Assembly (NCBI RefSeq): GCF_900176355.1
Contig: NZ_FWXI01000018.1
Location: forward strand, 52,629-116,628
Length of the DNA: 64,000 nt
Direction: 5' to 3'
Origin: Sporomusa malonica
Lineage (GTDB): Bacteria; Bacillota; Negativicutes; Sporomusales; Sporomusaceae
The translations under genes and the position numbers were made by a program. Shown here piece after piece: positions 15,461-25,473 of this stretch. The first letter of the stretch is position 1. Each line of letters starts with the position of its first letter. The notes beneath the pieces are model-generated. The model made no database searches and was not told the DNA's origin. It saw only the letters and a list, made by a program, of their open reading frames with translations.

Positions 15461-16139
15461 GATTGTCCTCCTCCTTTTCCAATAAGCCGCCTGTTATGCT
15501 AGCAGCTATACAGGCGGCTATTATATACCATTTTCCGGGTAAATAAGCAGCTCCCACAACTGCCGTTACGGCAGCAACCAGGCACACTGCAATACTTACA
15601 TGATTGGTCAGGCGCGGCATCAGCATAGCCAAAAAGGTAGCAGGCATGGCAAAATCAAGCCCCCAGGCCAGTGGATCGGGAATATAGCTCCCTACTAGCA
15701 CACCTACGATTGTTGACATCACCCAGATAAAATAAAGAGCCCAACTACTCCCCATCTGGTAATCGGCACTATAGCCTTCTTTAGCTGTCCGGTTGGCAGT
15801 AATGGCATACGCTTCGTCTGTCAGAGTAAAGCTCAACAGCAGCTGACGCGCCAGTGGCAGCTGCAAAAGATGCGGCGCCAGTGACGCCCCCATTAGCAGG
15901 TGGCGAAGATTAATCAGCAATGTAGTAAATACAATAAGGCCCCAACCGGTAACCCCCGCTCCCAGCATAGTTATTCCAATAAATTGTGCAGCCCCGGCAA
16001 ATACCAACAGTGACATAAGCACAGTTTCCACAGGAGTCAGCCCTGCAGTCAGCCCCATAACACCACAAGTAATACCAAAGGGTGCAACCCCCAGCATAAC
16101 GGGAAGACTCTCACGTGCCCCTTGGACATAATCTTTCAT
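15450..16139 (-). CDS. azlC: Branched-chain amino acid exporter, AzlC subunit
   Basis: A 229-residue protein with about seven membrane segments. Family hallmarks are GVAPFGITCGVMG, LLVFAGAAQFIGI and TTLLINLRHLLMGASL, with LTDEAYAI in the middle. The ATG at 16139 is preferred because AAGGCGG lies 8 bases upstream; a GTG at 16148 is in frame. Together with AzlD it exports branched-chain amino acids or analogues such as azaleucine. The divergent MocR regulator and the inverted repeat between them suggest local control. Confidence 0.9.
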   Translation of the reverse strand: MKDYVQGARESLPVMLGVAPFGITCGVMGLTAGLTPVETVLMSLLVFAGAAQFIGITMLGAGVTGWGLIVFTTLLINLRHLLMGASLAPHLLQLPLARQLLLSFTLTDEAYAITANRTAKEGYSADYQMGSSWALYFIWVMSTIVGVLVGSYIPDPLAWGLDFAMPATFLAMLMPRLTNHVSIAVCLVAAVTAVVGAAYLPGKWYIIAACIAASITGGLLEKEEDNHAI

Positions 16140-16194
16140 AAGGTTCACCGCCTTTTGTAATTTATTTTATATTACTAGGCAGGAAAAACATTGT

Positions 16195-16235
16195 AAATAT
16201 CCAATTATAAATATTAATGAATTAATTGGATATTT
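16195..16235. promoter_or_regulatory. Inverted repeat in the azlC/mocR divergent promoter region
   Basis: AAATATCCAATT and AATTGGATATTT form perfect 12-bp arms 17 bases apart, ending 17 bases before the MocR start. The position fits an operator for the MocR protein acting on itself and on azlCD. Confidence 0.6.
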
Positions 16236-16252
16236 AGGGAGAGTTTTTACAA

Positions 16253-17770
16253 ATGGATATATCCAAAATCTTCGAACATGGTTCACTTATACCTAAGTCA
16301 GCAATACCTTTATACAACCAGATTGCTAGCGCATTGGCTGAGAATATCAAAAGCAGCATATTGCCTGCCGGAACTAAGCTGCCGCCAGAACGCGAACTTG
16401 CCGCCCTTTTGAGCGTAAGTCGCACGACAGCCATAAATGCTTACCGCCAGCTCGAAGAGCAGGGGCTTATCAGTACCAGAGTCGGCAGCGGTACCTATGT
16501 GGCTGATTTAGCCCCACCCATCCAGCCCTCCTCTCCTACGGTACCCTGGTCACAGTTATTTACCCCTAGTCTAAATACGCAGTCATCCTCCATTCTCCGC
16601 GAACTGATTGCATCTACCTCCGCCGAGGGTATCATCCCTCTGGCTGCCGGCATGCCTGATCCTGCACTTTATCCGCTTATTCACTTTAATCGGCTCTTCA
16701 GCCAGCTATCCGCCCATCTGAACGGCGCTGACTTGGGCCATATCCCAACTGAAGGCTATGTGCCGCTCCGACGTATTTTGGCTGCTCGACTGACAAAAAA
16801 GGGCTATAATGTAACACCTGATAATACCATGATCGTAAGCGGTTCCCAGCAGGGGTTATATCTAATCACAAAAGTTTTCCTTGAGCCTGGCGACTATGTT
16901 ATTGTTGAGTCCCCTACTTATCTTGGGGCCATTCAGATGTTCAGCGCAGCCAATGCCCGACTGCTTAGTTTGCCAGCCTCAGGACGTCTGCCACTTGACA
17001 TATTGGAGGATTACCTTATACGCTACCGCCCGAAACTGCTATACATAATGCCGACATTTCAAAACCCTAATGGCCGGGTTATCCCCATCGAAGAGCGGCA
17101 TGAACTTTTAAAACTAGCTGCCAAACACCGGTTGGTGATTGTGGAAGATGACCCATACGGCGAATTGTACTACGGCGAACAGCCTCCCCTTTCCCTTAAA
17201 GCGCTTGACCCGTACGGCGGAGTTATTGGCCTGGGAACTTTCTCTAAAATGCTTTTTCCCGGACTGCGCACAGGCTGGGTTACTGCGCCGGAAACAGTAA
17301 TTAACCGTTTTGCTCTAGAAAAACAATACATCGACCTCCACAGCAGTAACTTGTCACAAAAGCTGCTCTATGACTATTTAACCGAAGATCTGTTAGATGA
17401 TCATCTTGTCTCTGTCCGCACCGAATACAAAAGACGCCGTGACCTTGTAGCCAGTGCTCTTAAGCGCTACTGCAGCCCGCATCTGACCTTTACCCTGCCA
17501 ACAGGCGGCTTTTATTTCTGGTGCACACTAAACAATGGTATTTTAACAAGGCAGCTATTACATGAGGCGGCTAAGACGGGAGTATCTTTTGTACCTGGCG
17601 AAGCCTTCTATGCCGATGCCTCGGGCGCCCGGGAACTCAGGCTGTGTTTTGTGACTCATCCCGAAGAAAAGCTGCTTGAAGGCGTCAAACGTTTAGGCAA
17701 AGCCCTTCATGTTCTAGGAAACAATAAAATCAGCAGTCACACTCGACCATCAGTTACCCCTATAATTTGA
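16253..17770 (+). CDS. MocR-type transcriptional regulator (GntR HTH fused to aminotransferase)
   Basis: A 505-residue fusion. The GntR winged helix spans about residues 17-85 (LPPERELAALLSVSRTTAINAYRQLE). A fold-type I aminotransferase domain spans about 110-490, with PTYLGAIQ, MPTFQNPNG, VEDDPYGEL and the PLP lysine in GTFSKMLFPGLRTGW. MocR proteins sense PLP-linked or amino acid ligands; this one probably controls the divergent azlCD. GGGAGAG lies 9 bases before the ATG. Its 3' end overlaps the convergent HD gene by 34 bp. Confidence 0.9.
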   Translation: MDISKIFEHGSLIPKSAIPLYNQIASALAENIKSSILPAGTKLPPERELAALLSVSRTTAINAYRQLEEQGLISTRVGSGTYVADLAPPIQPSSPTVPWSQLFTPSLNTQSSSILRELIASTSAEGIIPLAAGMPDPALYPLIHFNRLFSQLSAHLNGADLGHIPTEGYVPLRRILAARLTKKGYNVTPDNTMIVSGSQQGLYLITKVFLEPGDYVIVESPTYLGAIQMFSAANARLLSLPASGRLPLDILEDYLIRYRPKLLYIMPTFQNPNGRVIPIEERHELLKLAAKHRLVIVEDDPYGELYYGEQPPLSLKALDPYGGVIGLGTFSKMLFPGLRTGWVTAPETVINRFALEKQYIDLHSSNLSQKLLYDYLTEDLLDDHLVSVRTEYKRRRDLVASALKRYCSPHLTFTLPTGGFYFWCTLNNGILTRQLLHEAAKTGVSFVPGEAFYADASGARELRLCFVTHPEEKLLEGVKRLGKALHVLGNNKISSHTRPSVTPII

Positions 17771-18396
17771 TTTGCGAGAAACCCTTGGAGCGCAACTAAA
17801 TTACGCCTAGCAGTTTGCTCATACTTTTTCCGGAAATAATCGGTTTGATAGATTGTGTCTCGGCTAAGAAATACTTTGATAAATTGTTGCCGCCCTTGCC
17901 GGTAATCGAATTCAGGCATATGACTGTACTCGGCTTTTATCTGGTACTCATAACCCAGGAAACTATCCCACTCCCGCCCCAAGACTACCAAGTCAATGTC
18001 GAGTAAATAAGCCTCATCCGTGTTTTCGGCCACAGCCTTGTGGTTTGTCAGCATAATTAGCCTAACAGCCTGCCGACTAAATTCATCTGCAAGTCTGAGC
18101 TGGGTAGCAGCATAATACGAGGCAGCCGCACTTAATGCTTCATTGCTTTTGGCATTTGGCACACAGACTATGTCGTGAAACCATAGCGCATACTCTACCA
18201 AATCATAATTAGTTAGCTCTGTTTTGATTTCATCCAGGTGTTTAAAACAATCAGCAAGATGGCTGAGCCCATGATAATGGCGAAAATATTGTCTGTAACT
18301 ATCTAGCAAAATTTCTAATACTATTTCCGCAGAATAAGAGTTTGCCCCTAACCTACCAGTAAACGCCTGCCAGCGGGTAGTCACTTGGTGTTCCAC
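17737..18396 (-). CDS. HD-domain metal-dependent phosphohydrolase
   Basis: A 219-residue soluble protein. The sequence RHYHGLSHLADCF, ALWFHDIVCVP and ISLIMLTNHKA-type later histidines (LIMLTNHKAV) give the H..HD..H..D pattern of the predicted HD superfamily hydrolases, and YLLDIDLVVLG supplies the last Asp. Substrates of this subgroup are not defined. The gene starts near the divergent SIMPL gene and ends inside the MocR gene on the opposite strand. Confidence 0.82.
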   Translation of the reverse strand: MEHQVTTRWQAFTGRLGANSYSAEIVLEILLDSYRQYFRHYHGLSHLADCFKHLDEIKTELTNYDLVEYALWFHDIVCVPNAKSNEALSAAASYYAATQLRLADEFSRQAVRLIMLTNHKAVAENTDEAYLLDIDLVVLGREWDSFLGYEYQIKAEYSHMPEFDYRQGRQQFIKVFLSRDTIYQTDYFRKKYEQTARRNLVALQGFLANQIIGVTDGRV

Positions 18397-18536
18397 TACG
18401 CCTCGCCTCCATCCCAGCTTAATCGGGTATTACTTCAAGTATTACCATCCCAATTTAGTAGATACAATTCTTATGATTAATTGCGTTACCTTTATTCTCT
18501 TCAAACGTTTAACTATACGAAAGGGAGATGATTCAG

Positions 18537-19259
18537 ATGTTTAAATCAGCAAAAATCTTAACTTTGGCGCTGCTAATCATGACAGCCGCGCTGCCAGCCG
18601 CCTTGGCTGCCGAGAAAAATCCTAATGTTACCGAAGTGCAGGTAAGCGGTAGTCACCAGGAAGAGCTTGCTCCAGATATTGCCTACATCAATTTAGGTAC
18701 TGTAACAGAAGCTGATACCATTGCCAGCGCCCAAGCCAAAAATGCCGAAGTATCAGAAAAAATTCGTCGTCAAGTAGAAGGCTTAGGAATTAAGTCTGAA
18801 TACATAAAGACGGCGCACTATGCAGTAACACCGCTCTACAAAAATGACGACAGCGGCAAGCGTATTCCAACTATCAAAGGCTACCAAATTACTAACAGTA
18901 TCACCGTAACGACTTCAACGGAAAAAGCCGGCGAAGTTATTGATACCGCCCTGAATGCCGGTGCAAACCAAATAAATAACATTCGGTTTGGCAAACGGGA
19001 TGAGACTGATGTTAAAAATGCAGCGCTGGCTCAGGCTGTGCGGGACGCCATGACCAAGGCTGATGCCATTGCCGCAGCACTAAACAAGCGGGTGGTACGG
19101 GTTAAGACAGTCAATGAAAACGGTATTAACCTCCAGTCACCCGAAGTTGCTGGCCGGTTATATTCCAAAGCCCTTATGGCTGATTCTTCGGCAACACCTA
19201 TCTCAGCCGGACTGGTGATGCTAACAGCCAATGTGCAGGTAGTTGTAGAACTAGAGTAA
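18537..19259 (+). CDS. Secreted SIMPL-domain (DUF541) protein
   Basis: A 240-residue exported protein. The N-terminus MFKSAKILTLALLIMTAAL then PAALAAEK is a clear signal peptide with AxA cleavage near residue 24. The rest is one SIMPL domain, with VSGSHQEELAPDIAYINLG, KGYQITNSITV and a C-terminal ANVQVVVELE strand. Related proteins form periplasmic assemblies and are linked to stress tolerance, but the function is not defined. AAGGGAG lies 9 bases before the chosen ATG; another ATG at 18528 is in frame. A strong terminator follows. Confidence 0.88.
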   Translation: MFKSAKILTLALLIMTAALPAALAAEKNPNVTEVQVSGSHQEELAPDIAYINLGTVTEADTIASAQAKNAEVSEKIRRQVEGLGIKSEYIKTAHYAVTPLYKNDDSGKRIPTIKGYQITNSITVTTSTEKAGEVIDTALNAGANQINNIRFGKRDETDVKNAALAQAVRDAMTKADAIAAALNKRVVRVKTVNENGINLQSPEVAGRLYSKALMADSSATPISAGLVMLTANVQVVVELE

Positions 19260-19261
19260 AC

Positions 19262-19309
19262 TAAAATAGACTGTAAAAGGGTTATGGCCCTTTTACAGTC
19301 TATTTATTT
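19262..19309 (+). terminator. Terminator between the SIMPL gene and purH
   Basis: AAATAGACTGTAAAAGGG and its complement form an 18-bp stem with a 6-base loop, then TATTT. It can serve both convergent transcripts, including the end of the pur operon. Confidence 0.85.
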
Positions 19310-19320
19310 AGCCTACTATT

Positions 19321-20862
19321 CTAATGTTTAAAATGCCTCATGCCAGTGAACACCATAGCAATGCCGTGTTCGTCTGCCACTTTAATCGAATCTTCATCAT
19401 TGACCGAGCCACCTGGCTGAATAATAGCGGTGATACCAGCCTCAATAGCAGCCCCAACAGTATCGGCAAAAGGGAAAAAGGCATCTGAGGCCAAGACTGC
19501 ACCTTTTGCCTGTTCACCGGCCTGCGCCAGCGCAATACCAGCGGCACCCACGCGGTTCATTTGACCTGCGCCTACACCAAGTGTCTTATTGTCATTAGCA
19601 ATGACTATAGCATTAGACTTAACATGTTTAACAACCTTCCAGGCAAATAATAGCTGTTCCCATTCCGCATTTGTGGGCTGGCGTTTGGTGACAGCTTTCA
19701 TCTCACTCTTGGGTGCAGTTACCATATCAGCCTGCTGCAAAAGCACGCCGCCGGCCACTGATTTAACGTCAAGCCGAGTGCTGTCAGGCTGCGGCAGCTC
19801 AGCTGCAAGCAGACGAATATTTTTCTTTTTCGTCAGGATATCCAGTGCTTGCTGGCTAAATGCCGGAGCAATAACAGCTTCGACAAAGAGCTCACTGATA
19901 AGCTCAGCCGTATCTTTATCCACTTCCCGGTTTATGCCGATAATACCACCAAAAGCGGATACCGGGTCGGCCTGATAGGCTTTATTGTAGGCCTCAGCCA
20001 AAGTAGCGCCAATGCCTGTGCCACAGGGATTAGTATGTTTGATAATAACAGCAGCAGGCTGCTCAAACTCAGCAGCAAGTGCATAGGCAGCTTCCACATC
20101 GACGATATTGTTAAACGACAATTCTTTGCCATTTAGCTGCTTAGCATTGGCTACGCCCGGCCCTGAGTAATATTGTTCACGGTAAAAAGCAGCGGCCTGG
20201 TGTGGGTTCTCTCCATAACGCAAGTCTTGGGCCTTTTCATACACTAGCTGCAGGGTTTCCGGGAAAAGACCTTGACCAAGCTGTCCGCTCAAATAACGAG
20301 CTATGTAGGCATCATAACCAGCTGTGTGGCTAAAGGCTTCCTGGGCCAATGCCATACGATTTTTGAACTCGACTTCACCGCCAGCAGTTAGTTGGGCAAT
20401 GATTTCTCCATAACGTGCTGGATTTACGACAACTGTCACATAGTGAAAATTCTTAGCCGCTGCTCGAATCATAGCAGGACCGCCAATATCAATATTCTCC
20501 ACAGCATCGTTTAACGTCACATCAGGCTTGGCTACAGTCTGGCGGAAGGGATACAGGTTAACAGCCACCAAATCAATGCCGGTGATGTTATGCTCGTCCA
20601 TTGCGGCCTGATGGCCGGGGTTATCACGAATGGCCAGTATACCGCCATGGATATAAGGGTTAAGAGTCTTTACCCTGCCGTCCATGATCTCGGGAAAACC
20701 GGTAACTTCACTGACATAGGTAACTGGTATGCCTGCATCCTTAATGGCTTTCATAGTTCCGCCAGTGGAAATCAGTTCAACCCCGATGGCATGCAAGGCT
20801 TTGGCAAACTCAACAATGCCGGTTTTGTCCGACACACTTAAGAGCGCACGTTTTATCTTCAT
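19321..20862 (-). CDS. purH: Bifunctional AICAR transformylase / IMP cyclohydrolase
   Basis: A 513-residue PurH. The N-terminal MGS-like cyclohydrolase domain ([45 protein letters not shown]) is followed by the transformylase domain with RYGENPHQ, the KHTNPCG motif, [14 protein letters not shown] and a C-terminal [11 protein letters not shown]. It performs the last two steps of de novo purine synthesis, AICAR to FAICAR to IMP. It is the last gene of the purECFMNH unit, 17 bp after purN. Confidence 0.97.
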   Translation of the reverse strand: MKIKRALLSVSDKTGIVEFAKALHAIGVELISTGGTMKAIKDAGIPVTYVSEVTGFPEIMDGRVKTLNPYIHGGILAIRDNPGHQAAMDEHNITGIDLVAVNLYPFRQTVAKPDVTLNDAVENIDIGGPAMIRAAAKNFHYVTVVVNPARYGEIIAQLTAGGEVEFKNRMALAQEAFSHTAGYDAYIARYLSGQLGQGLFPETLQLVYEKAQDLRYGENPHQAAAFYREQYYSGPGVANAKQLNGKELSFNNIVDVEAAYALAAEFEQPAAVIIKHTNPCGTGIGATLAEAYNKAYQADPVSAFGGIIGINREVDKDTAELISELFVEAVIAPAFSQQALDILTKKKNIRLLAAELPQPDSTRLDVKSVAGGVLLQQADMVTAPKSEMKAVTKRQPTNAEWEQLLFAWKVVKHVKSNAIVIANDNKTLGVGAGQMNRVGAAGIALAQAGEQAKGAVLASDAFFPFADTVGAAIEAGITAIIQPGGSVNDEDSIKVADEHGIAMVFTGMRHFKH

Positions 20863-20879
20863 TAGTGTCCCTCGCTTAT

Positions 20880-21497
20880 TTACTCTTTATCAATGATTCG
20901 CACACGCCGCCCCTCAATAGTCAGACGCCCTTCGCAATATAAGGCAAGAGCACGGGGATAAAGAATATGTTCGGCATGCAGAATACGTTCTGATAGCGTC
21001 TCAGCACTGTCATTTTCTAAGACAGGCACAGCCTCCTGCAAGATAATCGGGCCGGTATCCATACCTTCATCAACAAAATGGACAGTGCAGCCTGCTATCT
21101 TGGCTCCATAGTATAAAGCTTTATGCTGGGCATTCTCACCAGGAAAAGCTGGCAGCAGCGACGGGTGAATGTTCATGATCTTTCCGGCAAACCGGTCAAT
21201 AAAATACTGGCTTAGAATCCGCATAAAACCCGCCAATACGACCAGTCCAACATGGCGGATGTTAAGTTCTTCGGCAACAGCAGCCTCAAATTGCTGGCGG
21301 CTGGCAAACTGCCGCCTGTCAATACATATCGCTGGAATGTCTGACCCTGCCAGGCGCTTTAAGACATTGGCTTCCGGGTTATCACTGATAACCACACCAA
21401 TCTTGGCAGCAAGCCGCCCGGCTTGAATGGCGTCGACAATCGCTTGCAGATTACTGCCGCGTCCTGATGCCAATACACCGATTACCGTTTTGTCCAC
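20880..21497 (-). CDS. purN: GAR transformylase (10-formyl-THF dependent)
   Basis: A 205-residue PurN. IGVLASGRGSNLQAIVDAI is the phosphate-binding start. LAGFMRIL and the catalytic INIHPSLLPAFPG-type segment (MNIHPSLLPAFPG) carry the conserved Asn and His, and HFVDEGMDTGPII carries the Asp. It formylates glycinamide ribonucleotide. The start is a GTG with AAGGGGG upstream. It lies 12 bp after purM. Confidence 0.97.
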   Translation of the reverse strand: MDKTVIGVLASGRGSNLQAIVDAIQAGRLAAKIGVVISDNPEANVLKRLAGSDIPAICIDRRQFASRQQFEAAVAEELNIRHVGLVVLAGFMRILSQYFIDRFAGKIMNIHPSLLPAFPGENAQHKALYYGAKIAGCTVHFVDEGMDTGPIILQEAVPVLENDSAETLSERILHAEHILYPRALALYCEGRLTIEGRRVRIIDKE

Positions 21498-21509
21498 GAG
21501 GCAGCCCCC

Positions 21510-22562
21510 TTACTTGAGTTCGACTTGACACTCGCCTGCTATAACCTTGCCGATGATGTACGATTTTTCATCTCTTGCGGCAAGGTCAGCCTGTATGGTC
21601 GATACGTCTTCAGCCGAGACTATTAAAATCATACCTATGCCCATATTAAACGTCCGGTACATTTCCGGTTTAGCTACACCGCCCCACTCTTTTAAAAGAG
21701 CAAATATAGACGGCTCAGGCCAGGCACTTGTATCAACTTCTACGCCGCAGCCCTTAGGCAATACGCGGGGAATATTATCATAAAAACCACCGCCGGTAAT
21801 GTGGACCATACCGTGAAGATCGAACTTTTCAATCAGCGGCATACAGGTTTTTGGATAAAGCCGGGTAGGCTCTAAAAGCTCTTCACCCAAGGTTCGGCTT
21901 AACTCAGGAATATATGTATCAACAGTAAGTTGTTTTACATCAAAGCAAATTTTGCGTACAAGCGAGTAGCCGTTAGAGTGGATACCACTTGAGGGCAGGC
22001 CAATAAGCACATCTCCTGGCTTAATCTTTTCGCCTGTTATAATTTTATCACGATCGACGACGCCTACGGCAAAACCAGCGATATCATATTCACCATCTGG
22101 ATAGAACCCAGCCATTTCAGCTGTCTCACCACCAATAAGCGCGCAACCTGATTCACGGCAGGCCATAGCAACGCCACTGACAATAGATGCAACTTTTTCA
22201 GGCTCAAGTTTTCCAACAGCCAGGTAATCCAAGAAAAACAGCGGCTCAGCGCCTTGCACCAGGATATCATTGACACACATAGCTACGCCATCTTGCCCAA
22301 TGGTATCATGCTTGTCAGCCATAAAGGCAATCTTTAGTTTTGTACCTACACCATCGGTGCCACTTACCAGCACCGGCTGGCGGTACTTACCAGCGTTTAG
22401 TGCAAATAATCCGCCGAAACCGCCAATATCACCCAAAACTTCCGGGCGGTAGGTGGCGCGAACATGGCGCTTCATTAATTCAACAGCCTTATTACCGGCA
22501 TCAATATCTACGCCGGCATCGCGGTAGGTTAGTTCGACATTCGGTTTCTGGTTCTCGGTCAT
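21510..22562 (-). CDS. purM: AIR synthetase (FGAM cyclo-ligase)
   Basis: A 350-residue PurM. It has [19 protein letters not shown] at the start, the ATP-site [39 protein letters not shown], and [16 protein letters not shown]. It converts FGAM to AIR with ATP. AGGAGG lies 8 bases before the ATG. It is followed closely by purN, the order usual in Firmicute pur operons. Confidence 0.97.
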   Translation of the reverse strand: MTENQKPNVELTYRDAGVDIDAGNKAVELMKRHVRATYRPEVLGDIGGFGGLFALNAGKYRQPVLVSGTDGVGTKLKIAFMADKHDTIGQDGVAMCVNDILVQGAEPLFFLDYLAVGKLEPEKVASIVSGVAMACRESGCALIGGETAEMAGFYPDGEYDIAGFAVGVVDRDKIITGEKIKPGDVLIGLPSSGIHSNGYSLVRKICFDVKQLTVDTYIPELSRTLGEELLEPTRLYPKTCMPLIEKFDLHGMVHITGGGFYDNIPRVLPKGCGVEVDTSAWPEPSIFALLKEWGGVAKPEMYRTFNMGIGMILIVSAEDVSTIQADLAARDEKSYIIGKVIAGECQVELK

Positions 22563-22586
22563 TTTTTGACCTCCTGCTATATTCGT

Positions 22587-24017
22587 TTACTTGGCTTTAG
22601 GTTCGAAGAGGAATTTATTGTTGGCACAATCGCCTTCACAGGGAGTTTCTGCCGGATAATCACAGTTAAAGCAAGCGTTGCACAGCGTCTTCTCATGGAT
22701 ATGCCCAATTGATGCATGCAAGCCTTCAAGTGACAGATAGTGCAGCGAGTCAGCACCAATAAACTGCCTGATTTCATCGACTTGCTTGGAGGATGCGATA
22801 AGCTCCTTGCGAGCTGAGGTATCAATGCCATAATAACAAGGAAAACCGATAGGCGGCGAACTGACACACATGTGGACAGCAGTGGCGCCCGCCTCTTTTA
22901 GCATACGGACAATTTTACCACTGGTGGTACCGCGAACTATGGAGTCGTCAACCATGATAACAGACTTACCTTTAACGACAGAAGCCACAGCGTTCAGCTT
23001 AATCCTGACACTCATGTCACGTTTTTTCTGTTCTGGCTGGATGAACGTACGGCCAATGTAACGGTTTTTCATCAACCCTTCTGCAAAAGGAATGCCAGAT
23101 TCATGGCTATAACCTAACGCTGCAGTAGTCCCCGAATCCGGTACTGAAATGACGATGTCCGCTTTAAACCCACTCTCGCGGGCAAGTGTACGTCCCATGT
23201 TAAATCTGGCTTGATACACGCTCTGCCCATCAATGACACTGTCTGGACGGGCAAAATATATATATTCAAATACACAACCAGACCGCCGGTCAGTCTTAGC
23301 AAAACTCCGTGACTCGACACCATTGTCATCAATGATGACCATTTCACCTGGCTCAATATCACGTACAAATTCCGCAGCCACAGTGTCCAGGGCGCATGAT
23401 TCTGATGCCAGGACCCAGCCTTCGCCCAAACGCCCTAAGCACAGCGGTCTAAAGCCATGAGGGTCACGCACGCCGATTAGCTTGTTTTCGGTCATGATCA
23501 CAAGGCAATAAGCACCCTGAACACCCGCCAGGCTGTCAATGATTTTTTCTTCTACTGTAGGCTTAGTGGAGCGGGCAATCAGGTTTACGATGACTTCACT
23601 GTCAATAGAGGTTTGAAATACGCTGCCTTTATCCTCTAATTGCTGCCGCATTTCATGAGCGTTGGTCAGGTTGCCATTATGGGCCAAACTAATTTGTCCA
23701 CCAGAATAGTTGACTAACAGTGGCTGCGTATTGCGCAAGAGACTTGAACCGGTTGTTGAATACCGGACATGACCGATAGCAATATGGGCTGGCATATCAG
23801 GCAGATTATGGCGAAACACCTCATTGACCAGTCCCATGCCTCGTTGTACGTCCATAACGTTGCCGTCAGTAACAGCAATACCAGCACTCTCCTGCCCCCG
23901 GTGCTGGAGTGCATATAGGCCCCAGTAAGAATTAAGGGCTACATTCTCTTGCCTGGCAAAAATGCCGAATATGCCGCATTCTTCCCGCCATTTATCGCTT
24001 TGTATATCGTAAAGCAT
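22587..24017 (-). CDS. purF: Amidophosphoribosyltransferase
   Basis: A 476-residue PurF of the Bacillus type. A 13-residue propeptide precedes the catalytic Cys14 (EECGIFGIF). The glutaminase domain shows GHVRYSTTG and HNGNLTN; the PRTase domain has the PRPP loop VMVDDSIVRGTTS (IMVDDSIVRGTT here). Four spaced cysteines, including the C-terminal CNACFNCDYP, are as expected for the 4Fe-4S form. It commits PRPP to purine synthesis. Its ATG overlaps the purC stop by one base. Confidence 0.97.
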   Translation of the reverse strand: MLYDIQSDKWREECGIFGIFARQENVALNSYWGLYALQHRGQESAGIAVTDGNVMDVQRGMGLVNEVFRHNLPDMPAHIAIGHVRYSTTGSSLLRNTQPLLVNYSGGQISLAHNGNLTNAHEMRQQLEDKGSVFQTSIDSEVIVNLIARSTKPTVEEKIIDSLAGVQGAYCLVIMTENKLIGVRDPHGFRPLCLGRLGEGWVLASESCALDTVAAEFVRDIEPGEMVIIDDNGVESRSFAKTDRRSGCVFEYIYFARPDSVIDGQSVYQARFNMGRTLARESGFKADIVISVPDSGTTAALGYSHESGIPFAEGLMKNRYIGRTFIQPEQKKRDMSVRIKLNAVASVVKGKSVIMVDDSIVRGTTSGKIVRMLKEAGATAVHMCVSSPPIGFPCYYGIDTSARKELIASSKQVDEIRQFIGADSLHYLSLEGLHASIGHIHEKTLCNACFNCDYPAETPCEGDCANNKFLFEPKAK

Positions 24018-24727
24018 CAGGAATTCTCACCTGTCAATCTTCTTAGTACCTCTTGATAGGCCTCTTCAACATCACCTAGATCACGGCGGAAACGGTCTTT
24101 ATCAAGCTTCTGCCCAGTCTCACTGTCCCAGAACCGGCAGGTATCAGGCGAAATCTCATCCCCTAGAATAACCTCGCCTTTATGTACGCCAAACTCCAGT
24201 TTGAAATCGATAAGTTCCAATTTCTTGTCTTTTAGGAATGCAGACAGGATTTCATTGATTTTAAGCGCGTATTTTTCCATAATTTCAACTTGCTCAGGTG
24301 TAGCCAGACCAAGTGCCTTTATGTGATAGTCATTAATTAGCGGATCACCTAGATCGTCGTTTTTGTAATACAGCTCAACAACAGTTGTCGGCAGTTTGCG
24401 TCCCTCTTCCCAGCCAATACGTTTGGCCAGGCTGCCGGCGGCGATATTGCGGACAACAACCTCAACAGGGAGAATGTCTAGCTTTTTAACCAGCATTTCG
24501 CGCTCACTAAGCGTTTTGACAAAATGATGGGGTATACCTTTTTCTCCTAGCAGATTAAAGAAAAAGACGGAAATCTTATTATTGAGCACACCTTTATTAC
24601 CGATAGTACCACGTTTTTCACCGTTAAAGGCTGTGGCATCATCTTTAAAATACACCAATAATTCATCCGGATTTTCAGTGGCAAATACTTGCTTGGCTTT
24701 ACCTTCATACATAGGTTTTTGAGTCAT
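24017..24727 (-). CDS. purC: SAICAR synthetase
   Basis: A 236-residue Pur[59 protein letters not shown] and [12 protein letters not shown] are all characteristic of the family. It joins aspartate to CAIR. It is the second gene of the pur block, 47 bp after purE and overlapping the start of purF. Confidence 0.97.
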   Translation of the reverse strand: MTQKPMYEGKAKQVFATENPDELLVYFKDDATAFNGEKRGTIGNKGVLNNKISVFFFNLLGEKGIPHHFVKTLSEREMLVKKLDILPVEVVVRNIAAGSLAKRIGWEEGRKLPTTVVELYYKNDDLGDPLINDYHIKALGLATPEQVEIMEKYALKINEILSAFLKDKKLELIDFKLEFGVHKGEVILGDEISPDTCRFWDSETGQKLDKDRFRRDLGDVEEAYQEVLRRLTGENS

Positions 24728-24774
24728 GGCAGCTGCCTCCTTATTTATATTAAACTTGATAGAATAAGCTTGCT

Positions 24775-25275
24775 TTAACTATTTTTAGCGGCTATCTTTT
24801 CAGCCAGACGAGCATCCTTTTTCTCTACTTCCTCAGCCATAGTCTGACGATGGGCTGTCAATCTATTTGCAAGTTCATCATCATGCACAGCAAGAATCTG
24901 AGCGGCAAACAAGGCTGCATTTTTTGCCCCGTTAATGGCCATAGTGGCTACTGGAATTCCCGCAGGCATTTGGACGATACTCAAAAGAGCATCCATACCG
25001 CCAAGCGGGGTAGCATTAACCGGAATACCGATAACCGGCAATGTAGTAAAACTGGCAATCACCCCAGGCAGGTGAGCAGCCGCTCCGGCAGCAGCAATGA
25101 TAACCTTAACACCGCGTTCTTTGGCTCCTGCCACGAATTTATGTACCTTGTCGGGCGTACGATGAGCCGATGCTACCAGAATTTCTGTCTCAATGCCAAA
25201 TTCAGCTAGTTGGTTAACAGCTGGTTCGAGAACTGGCCAATCAGAATCACTTCCCATGATAATTGCTACTTTCAT
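24775..25275 (-). CDS. purE: N5-CAIR mutase, class I PurE
   Basis: A 166-residue class I PurE with the start [16 protein letters not shown], the SAHRTPDK active-site loop and [14 protein letters not shown]. Class I enzymes rearrange N5-CAIR supplied by PurK; purK is not in the window. GGATGATG acts as ribosome site. Upstream lie the dispersed repeat with a promoter-like sequence (25300-25388) and the terminator of the permease gene, so purE probably starts the pur transcript while also receiving read-through from the riboswitch-controlled permease. Confidence 0.97.
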   Translation of the reverse strand: MKVAIIMGSDSDWPVLEPAVNQLAEFGIETEILVASAHRTPDKVHKFVAGAKERGVKVIIAAAGAAAHLPGVIASFTTLPVIGIPVNATPLGGMDALLSIVQMPAGIPVATMAINGAKNAALFAAQILAVHDDELANRLTAHRQTMAEEVEKKDARLAEKIAAKNS

Positions 25276-25299
25276 GTCATCATCCTTTCGATTTGTTTA

Positions 25300-25388
25300 T
25301 CCTGTAAGAAAGTATAACTTTCCGTCTGGATAAGGGCAACATCGGCTTCCGCTTTCGCCAAGGCTCGGCGTAAGCCGTGTTTTCTTTA
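25300..25388 (-). repeat. Dispersed 89-90 bp repeat, copy A, carrying the likely purE promoter
   Basis: On the minus strand this 89-nt block matches plus-strand 34211-34300 with four substitutions and one indel. It contains a stem (CGGCTT..GCC..GGC..AAGCCG), then TTGCCC, a 17-base spacer, and TATACT, a sigma-A-like promoter aimed at purE, whose ATG lies about 30 bases past the predicted start. The last part GGAAAGTTATACTTTC is also a small palindrome. Confidence 0.8.
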
Positions 25389-25424
25389 TGGTATTGGGTT
25401 AAAAACCCCAATGGATAATGCTGT

Positions 25425-25464
25425 AATAAAACCCAGATATTTTATTGTAAAATATCTGGGTTTA
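25425..25464 (-). terminator. Terminator downstream of the purine permease
   Basis: AAACCCAGATATTTT and AAAATATCTGGGTTT make a 15-bp stem with a 5-base loop, followed on the minus strand by TTATTA. It separates the permease from purE. Confidence 0.8.
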
Positions 25465-25473
25465 GTGTCCCCG

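Noticed and set aside
16149..16252. T-box or leucine-responsive leader for azlC
   Set aside because: No T-box sequence or specifier stem; the short intergenic region holds only the inverted repeat.
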